From: CAYZZA01 sp964482685
GTDB taxonomy: Bacteria; Bacillota; Bacilli; Lactobacillales; Carnobacteriaceae_A
Direction of reading: 5' to 3'
DNA length: 9,270 bases
Assembly: GCA_964482685.1 (NCBI GenBank)
Contig: CAYZZA010000049.1
Location: 1-9,270, forward strand
Made by a program: the position numbers and the translations under genes. The notes under the pieces are model-generated. The model was given only the letters and a program-made list of their open reading frames with translations. It was not told where the DNA came from and did not search any database. Of this stretch, positions 5,785 to 9,270 are shown in pieces. Positions within the stretch are counted from its first letter, which is position 1. Each line of letters opens with the position of its first letter.

Positions 5785-5842
5785 AAAAAATAAAAGAATC
5801 GTGTGCTTGGAATCAACCAAACACACGATTCTTTTATTTTTT
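5785..5842. terminator. Very strong bidirectional terminator between cbpB and mscS
   Basis: A perfect 21-bp stem (5785-5805 with 5822-5842) is extended, after one C-A mismatch, by TTGG (5807-5810) pairing with CCAA (5817-5820) around a 6-nt loop. The outer ends are A-rich on the left and T-rich on the right, so both strands end in a U-run. It can stop transcripts of the plus-strand cbpB operon and of the convergent minus-strand mscS. The right arm includes the last two lysine codons and the stop codon of mscS. Confidence 0.9.
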
Positions 5843-6817
5843 GCGATAGCGCAATCCCGTTGCTCCAGAAAAGTTGGTGTTTTTAATGGTATATGTTTTC
5901 ATGGGCATAACCATTTGGTATCGATTCTGGGCTCTTAAATAATTGATAGGCAAAAGCTCTTCTTTTCTTAACACTTCCATGTATCGTTCGAGAAAAGCGA
6001 ATTTGACCTCAAATTGTTCCCCAGAACGCACGAAAAAAATAATCTGGGCGCCGAGATGTCCATCATCGTTGACGGGCGCAAGTGCGATGGGGCCAGGTTT
6101 TTCAGTGATTTGTTTAAACGTTGGAACCAAACGGTCGGTCTCTTCATCCAACACTTTTTTAATCCGATCATAATCCGAATCGGGAGCTAATGGAATCAAA
6201 ATCTTTACGCGCATATCTTCGCGTGATTCGTTGCTCACAATGGTGATTTCTCGATTTGGTACATAGTGCACGGTTCCATCTAAGTCTCTTATTTTGGTTG
6301 TTTTTAAATTGACATCCATCACAGTGCCTGAAATCGAATCCAATGTGACAAAATCGCCTACATCGAGTTGTTTTTCTAATAAAATAAAAAATCCGTTCAC
6401 AATGTCACTGACAAAGTCTTGTGCACCTAATGAAAAGGCTAGCCCCAACACTCCAGCACCCGCAAGTAAGGTACCTACTGGAATGCCAATCAAGCTTAAA
6501 AAGGAATACACAAAGAAAAACCAGAGAACGGCTTGAAAGATATTAGAAGTCAAGCTGTAGAGCGTATTGACGCGATTAGGATGTTCCACCCGCAAGGTTA
6601 AATACTTTCGGTACTGGGTATTGATGAAATAATCGCCTATTTTTTTGACAATCATTAGGATAAGAACAATTAAGACCAATTGTAAAAGACGCAAAAGTGC
6701 TTCGACTGCAAGGCCACGCCAATCAATTTGATTCAAAAAACGAATGAAAAAGTTGGTTTGTTCTTGTACTTTTTCAACTACTTCGGTTGTGACGCTACTG
6801 TCTATCATAGAAGACAT
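5834..6817 (-). CDS. mscS: MscS-family mechanosensitive ion channel
   Basis: This is a 327-residue membrane channel expected to open under membrane tension and release solutes during hypo-osmotic shock. After a soluble N-terminal segment there are three hydrophobic spans: about 36-57, 88-110 and the pore-lining third segment 114-147. The latter carries the family pattern of packed glycines and alanines (LLAGAGVLGLAFSLGAQDFV), followed by GFFILLEKQLDVGDFV and a beta domain (GTVMDVNLKTTKIRDLDGTVHYVPN), which is a signature of the MscS superfamily. The C-terminal cytosolic domain is complete. It has three predicted spans, like E. coli MscS, and is closer in type to the small YkuT/YggB-like channels. 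The ATG at 6817 has AAAGGAG (complement of 6824-6830) 6 nt upstream. The gene is convergent with cbpB and its stop lies inside the shared terminator. Confidence 0.93.
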   Translation of the reverse strand: MSSMIDSSVTTEVVEKVQEQTNFFIRFLNQIDWRGLAVEALLRLLQLVLIVLILMIVKKIGDYFINTQYRKYLTLRVEHPNRVNTLYSLTSNIFQAVLWFFFVYSFLSLIGIPVGTLLAGAGVLGLAFSLGAQDFVSDIVNGFFILLEKQLDVGDFVTLDSISGTVMDVNLKTTKIRDLDGTVHYVPNREITIVSNESREDMRVKILIPLAPDSDYDRIKKVLDEETDRLVPTFKQITEKPGPIALAPVNDDGHLGAQIIFFVRSGEQFEVKFAFLERYMEVLRKEELLPINYLRAQNRYQMVMPMKTYTIKNTNFSGATGLRYRKK

Positions 6818-6841
6818 GATACGCTCCTTTCAGATAAAAAA

Positions 6842-6847
6842 TGTATA
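6842..6847 (-). promoter_or_regulatory. Possible -10 element of the mscS promoter
   Basis: On the minus strand this reads TATACA, five of six matching TATAAT, placed 25 bp before the mscS start. No clear -35 hexamer lies 16-18 bp upstream, so the call is weak. Confidence 0.3.
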
Positions 6848-6902
6848 CCTATAGTAACATGAATCAGAAAAGAAAGAAAAAACACACGGTTTCGTGGTCG
6901 AA

Positions 6903-6931
6903 TTGACCGTATGGTTTGATTTTAGTAAATT
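6903..6931 (+). promoter_or_regulatory. Likely sigma-A promoter of the DUF948-ytxH operon
   Basis: TTGACC (6903-6908; five of six match TTGACA), a 17-bp spacer, then TAAATT (6926-6931; four of six match TATAAT). Transcription would start near 6938, leaving a leader of about 100 nt that contains an inverted repeat. A second, weaker candidate is TTGGAG (6930-6935) with TGTAAA (6953-6958), also at a 17-bp spacing. Confidence 0.5.
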
Positions 6932-6962
6932 GGAGGTGGTATTGTAAGGGTATGTAAATAGG

Positions 6963-7016
6963 CGTTCTGCTGTACGGAACTGTACCTATATGTGTAAAAG
7001 AGAAAAGAGCAGAACG
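6963..7016 (+). repeat. Inverted repeat in the leader of the DUF948 gene
   Basis: CGTTCTGCT (6963-6971) and AGCAGAACG (7008-7016) are perfectly complementary over 9 bp with a 36-nt spacer. The spacer has a repeated CTGTAC (6970-6975 and 6980-6985). The right arm ends about 25 nt before the ATG at 7042, just ahead of the AAGG ribosome binding site, so a stem could affect translation. No T-run follows, so it is not a terminator, and it matches no riboswitch I know. Confidence 0.5.
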
Positions 7017-7041
7017 AAATTGATAGAAGGATGGGATAAAG

Positions 7042-7449
7042 ATGACAGGTGGAGAAATAGCAGCATTGATTGCTGCAACAGCTTTTGCAGTATTGGCACT
7101 AGGCATTGTGTTTGTTTTGTTTAAGGTATCCAAGGTAGTGGGACGGTTAGACACAACTGTTGAAGAAGCAAACAAAACACTGAGCACATTGACAAAAGAC
7201 GCTGATCATTTGCTCGTAGAAGTAGAAGGGCTATTAAACAAGTCCAATACAACGCTCAATGATGTAAACGGAAAATTGTTGCTCACGGATCCTTTGTTCA
7301 AAGCAGTAGGCGACTTAGGCGAAACGGTTTCTTCATTGAACGAATCGGCCATAGGCTTGACCAGTCAAGTCACAAGTTTTACAAAGCGCGGGTTACAAGC
7401 TAGCGCAGTAAAAAAAGCTGGCGAAACAGTCACACGTTTGGTCCGTTAA
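7042..7449 (+). CDS. DUF948 domain-containing membrane protein
   Basis: Small 135-residue protein of the DUF948 family (PF06103), function not established. One N-terminal hydrophobic span (about residues 5-27) is followed by a long amphipathic stretch with regular leucine/valine spacing and no prolines until about residue 84 (TTVEEANKTLSTLTKDADHL), which suggests a helical or coiled-coil domain; family members resemble methyl-accepting-type helical bundles. The N-terminus would sit in the membrane with the rest on one side, probably the cytosol or cell-wall face. The ATG at 7042 follows AGAAGG (7025-7030) at 11 nt. The gene is directly followed by a YtxH-family gene with no terminator in the 114-bp gap; the DUF948-YtxH pair occurs together in many Firmicutes and in staphylococci is linked to general stress, but no SigB-type promoter is seen here. 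Confidence 0.88.
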   Translation: MTGGEIAALIAATAFAVLALGIVFVLFKVSKVVGRLDTTVEEANKTLSTLTKDADHLLVEVEGLLNKSNTTLNDVNGKLLLTDPLFKAVGDLGETVSSLNESAIGLTSQVTSFTKRGLQASAVKKAGETVTRLVR

Positions 7450-7548
7450 CCTAAAAGTGAAGCAGAGTAAGTGCGAAAAAAGTTAAGAGATGTAGAAGAG
7501 TTTGACACACAAGGATGACTCAAGCCCGTCATGCAAATAGACAGAATG

Positions 7549-7555
7549 AAAGGAG
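7549..7555 (+). promoter_or_regulatory. Ribosome binding site that sets the ytxH start
   Basis: AAAGGAG lies 8 nt before the ATG at 7564. This rules against the in-frame ATG codons at 7531 and 7546, which precede or overlap the site. Confidence 0.85.
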
Positions 7556-7563
7556 TGATAGAC

Positions 7564-8190
7564 ATGAAAGAAAAGACGAAAGGAATGAGTTTTGTCTTAG
7601 GTACTCTCGTAGGAGCAACAGTTGCGGGAATTTCAGCGCTCTTGTATACGCCTAAATCAGGGAAAGAACTGAGAAAAGACATGGAGAATAAAGCTGAAGA
7701 TGCCAAAGAAGTCGCATCTGATTATGTCGACACCGCAATAGAAAGAGGCAAGTCACTTGTTGGAACGGTTCAAAAAGCAGGCGCAACCTATAAAAAAGGT
7801 GTCGAAGAAGCAGCCAAACAGGTGAAAACCTCTGTCCAAGATTTGCGCCATCAATCAGTGGACACTCAAAAAGATGATGTATCTGAAGGAGATTCTAAAG
7901 AAGATCCCAAAGAAACGATGGAGGACACATCCAATGAGAGAGAATTGAAAACGGATGACCACGCAAGCGTTTCAGAAAAAACAGACATCAAAGAAACGAT
8001 GGAAGACACAGATGAAAAAACTGAGACTGCATCCCCGATTGTGTCGGATGAAGTGATTGATGCTGATTCATTAAAAGAAGAGATTGAACAACGCACAATG
8101 GACCTTGCGCTAGATGCTCAAGAGTCTGACTCGGATCCTGACGCACAGACCGTATTTAAATCGATTCATTTTCCAGATGAACAAGAGTAA
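7564..8190 (+). CDS. YtxH domain-containing protein with long acidic tail
   Basis: The predicted product has 208 residues. The YtxH domain is at the N-terminus: a glycine-rich hydrophobic segment (about residues 8-28, FVLGTLVGATVAGISALLYT) followed by the diagnostic PKSGKELRKDM (30-40). The family is a small membrane-associated group linked to stress responses, with no defined activity. Residues about 40-95 form a lysine/alanine-rich helical region (VASDYVDTAIERGKSLVGTVQKAG and onward). From about residue 100 the rest is strongly acidic, rich in D, E, S and T, and probably disordered. It includes KETMEDT twice (residues 116-122 and 143-149), so this protein is roughly 100 residues longer than a minimal YtxH. 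The 3' end is followed by a strong terminator. The gene is probably co-transcribed with DUF948. Confidence 0.87.
   Translation: MKEKTKGMSFVLGTLVGATVAGISALLYTPKSGKELRKDMENKAEDAKEVASDYVDTAIERGKSLVGTVQKAGATYKKGVEEAAKQVKTSVQDLRHQSVDTQKDDVSEGDSKEDPKETMEDTSNERELKTDDHASVSEKTDIKETMEDTDEKTETASPIVSDEVIDADSLKEEIEQRTMDLALDAQESDSDPDAQTVFKSIHFPDEQE
7908..8010 (+). repeat. 22-bp direct repeat inside ytxH
   Basis: The 22-nt copies at 7908-7929 and 7989-8010 differ at a single position (GAG versus GAA codon for the same glutamate). They are 81 bp apart (27 codons), both in frame, and each encodes KETMEDT. Very high nucleotide identity with silent divergence suggests a recent in-frame duplication within the acidic tail. 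Confidence 0.85.
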
Positions 8191-8230
8191 TTTTGGTAGG
8201 TAAGAAGCCATTTGGATTTTGAGGTACAAG

Positions 8231-8283
8231 AAAAAGCCCCTAGTGTCACCTTCCGTGATGAAGATGACACTAGGGGCTTTTTT
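8231..8283. terminator. Strong bidirectional terminator between ytxH and the nucleoside hydrolase gene
   Basis: A perfect 18-bp GC-centred stem (8231-8248 with 8265-8282) is extended after a C-A mismatch by CTTC (8250-8253) and GAAG (8260-8263) around a 6-nt loop. T-run on the plus strand (8278-8283) and A-run on the left (8231-8235), so it can end both the plus-strand ytxH transcript and the minus-strand nucleoside hydrolase transcript. Confidence 0.93.
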
Positions 8284-8317
8284 GTGTTAACGAGTACGAG
8301 TACGGATCCACCTTCTT

Positions 8318-9270
8318 TTATTTAGGCTGGATGATTGTGTCCATTACATGTAGAAAGTGCTCTTTAAAGCGTGGAGCATCAATATCCAAGGCGATTCGTA
8401 CATTTTTTTCAGCGCCTTGATTTAAAGCCTCCAAATCAGAAACAAGTCGTCCTTTTTGGTCGCCTTCTTCAAGGACTTTTACGCGAAAGTGGCCGCCAGT
8501 GATCCACTCGGGATCAAAAGCTACCGCAACTGCGAGTGGGTCATGTAGTGCACAGCCTTTTAGTGTAGGGGAAATCAATTCGTGGGCATCAAGATAAAAG
8601 TCCACAAGTTGTTTGTATACAGGCCCAACAGGTGAAAAGTTTTCCCAGGTTGCTACATCATCTCGTGTCAACAAGGTGCGAAGTGTTACGTCTAATCCGA
8701 TGACTGTTACTGGAAGTCCGCTACTAAACAAGATATTGGCAGCACGTACGTCTTGTGAGATGTTTGCTTCTGCAAAGGGGCTTACGTTTCCAGGAACCGT
8801 GAAGGCACCACCCATTATGACAATTTCTTTTGCAAGTGCCATAGTCGCAGGGTCTTTTTGAATCGCTAAAGCGATATTGGTAAGTGGACCGGTAGCCACA
8901 ATGGTCAGGTTTTCTTTAAAAGAAGCAGCAGCTTCAAGTAAAAAATCCGCAGCGTCTGTGCGAGCGTCTTTATTAGTAGTAGAACGTTCCAATTGGATGT
9001 CTGCTACTCCGTTAGCACCGTGAAAAATAAGACCGCCTCTTTTTTGTGTATAAGAGGATTCTAGTAGTGCGTGGTCAGCCCCATGAATAACAGGAATATC
9101 TGAACGATCCAAAAGATGTAAGATGTTTTCTGTATTGGCTGTCGCTTGTTTTGTGTCTACATTTCCAAACACAGTGGTTACTCCGAGAAGGTTAGCCTGT
9201 TCTGCCCCAATAGCGTAGGCCAGTGCCAGTGCATCATCAATTCCAGTATCCAAATCTAAAATTACATTCA
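8318..9270 (-). CDS. Nucleoside hydrolase (IunH family), start cut by the window edge
   Basis: It hydrolyses the N-glycosidic bond of ribonucleosides, releasing the base and ribose, for nucleoside salvage; cytosolic. The frame continues to the right edge and reads xTG-AAT-GTA-ATT-TTA-GAT-TTG-GAT, encoding NVILDLD before TGIDDA, so an ATG with its A at 9271 (one base outside) would give a 317-residue protein. Numbering from that start: the family signature DLDTGIDDA at 6-14 (calcium-binding aspartates), HGANGVAD (84-91), VATGPLTN (125-132), MGGAF (153-157), FAEANI (166-171), and LHDPLA (242-247) with the conserved His243-Asp244. All are intact, so the enzyme should be active. Base specificity (purine, pyrimidine or broad) cannot be told from the sequence. 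The gene is convergent with ytxH and ends at the shared terminator. Confidence 0.94.
   Translation of the reverse strand, partial: NVILDLDTGIDDALALAYAIGAEQANLLGVTTVFGNVDTKQATANTENILHLLDRSDIPVIHGADHALLESSYTQKRGGLIFHGANGVADIQLERSTTNKDARTDAADFLLEAAASFKENLTIVATGPLTNIALAIQKDPATMALAKEIVIMGGAFTVPGNVSPFAEANISQDVRAANILFSSGLPVTVIGLDVTLRTLLTRDDVATWENFSPVGPVYKQLVDFYLDAHELISPTLKGCALHDPLAVAVAFDPEWITGGHFRVKVLEEGDQKGRLVSDLEALNQGAEKNVRIALDIDAPRFKEHFLHVMDTIIQPK

Noticed and set aside
6948..6953. GGGTAT upstream of DUF948 as a SigB-type -10 element
   Set aside because: The required GTTT-type -35 is not at 12-15 bp; the nearest GGTTTGAT is 27 bp away. Most Lactobacillales lack SigB.
7515..7532. ATGAC/GTCAT hairpin between DUF948 and ytxH as a terminator
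   Set aside because: The stem has only 5 bp and no T-run follows, so co-transcription is more likely.
8291..8304. CGAGTA tandem repeat beside the last terminator
   Set aside because: Two 6-bp units in a short gap have no supporting context and are most likely chance.
1..9270. CRISPR array, tRNA/rRNA genes, toxin-antitoxin or phage defence genes
   Set aside because: No regularly spaced repeats, no cloverleaf-like sequence and no recognisable defence family was found on either strand.

Overview
The window looks like a low-GC Gram-positive chromosome, most likely order Lactobacillales (Enterococcaceae or Carnobacteriaceae type). The reasons are strong AAAGGAG ribosome binding sites, the core block murI-rdgB-yfcE-cbpB with a yslB (DUF2507) gene beside it, and a DUF948/YtxH pair. 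The genus cannot be fixed from the sequence alone.

Layout. Positions 1-25 resemble the terminal inverted repeat of an ISL3-family insertion sequence leaving the window to the left. Positions 26-390 carry no convincing gene but contain several hairpins and small repeats. A short unrecognised gene follows (397-672, start uncertain) with its own terminator. Next is a 489-residue two-Rossmann FAD/NAD(P)-binding protein (813-2282). A hairpin at 2375-2417 can terminate both this gene and the convergent yslB (2461-2913, minus). A 203-bp divergent intergenic region with a perfect 16-bp palindrome separates yslB from murI.

murI (3117-3920), rdgB (4051-4653), a YfcE/YsnB-type phosphodiesterase (4646-5155) and the c-di-AMP receptor cbpB/darB (5258-5779) run in one direction with no terminator between them, so they probably form an operon. 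They provide D-glutamate for the wall, cleaning of the nucleotide pool, an unidentified phosphoesterase activity, and sensing of c-di-AMP linked to Rel. A very strong bidirectional terminator separates cbpB from the convergent mscS channel gene (5834-6817, minus). A divergent intergenic region leads to DUF948 and YtxH (7042-8190, plus), two small single-span membrane proteins. A second strong bidirectional terminator separates them from a nucleoside hydrolase (minus), whose start codon is cut by the right edge by a single base.

Most of the window is conserved housekeeping sequence. I do not see a clear new system. The points most worth a second look are the putative IS end, the unrecognised small gene with its odd start, the palindromic elements before murI and rdgB, the closeness of a c-di-AMP receptor to an osmotic channel, and the repeat-bearing acidic tail of YtxH. 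No tRNA, rRNA or CRISPR array was seen.
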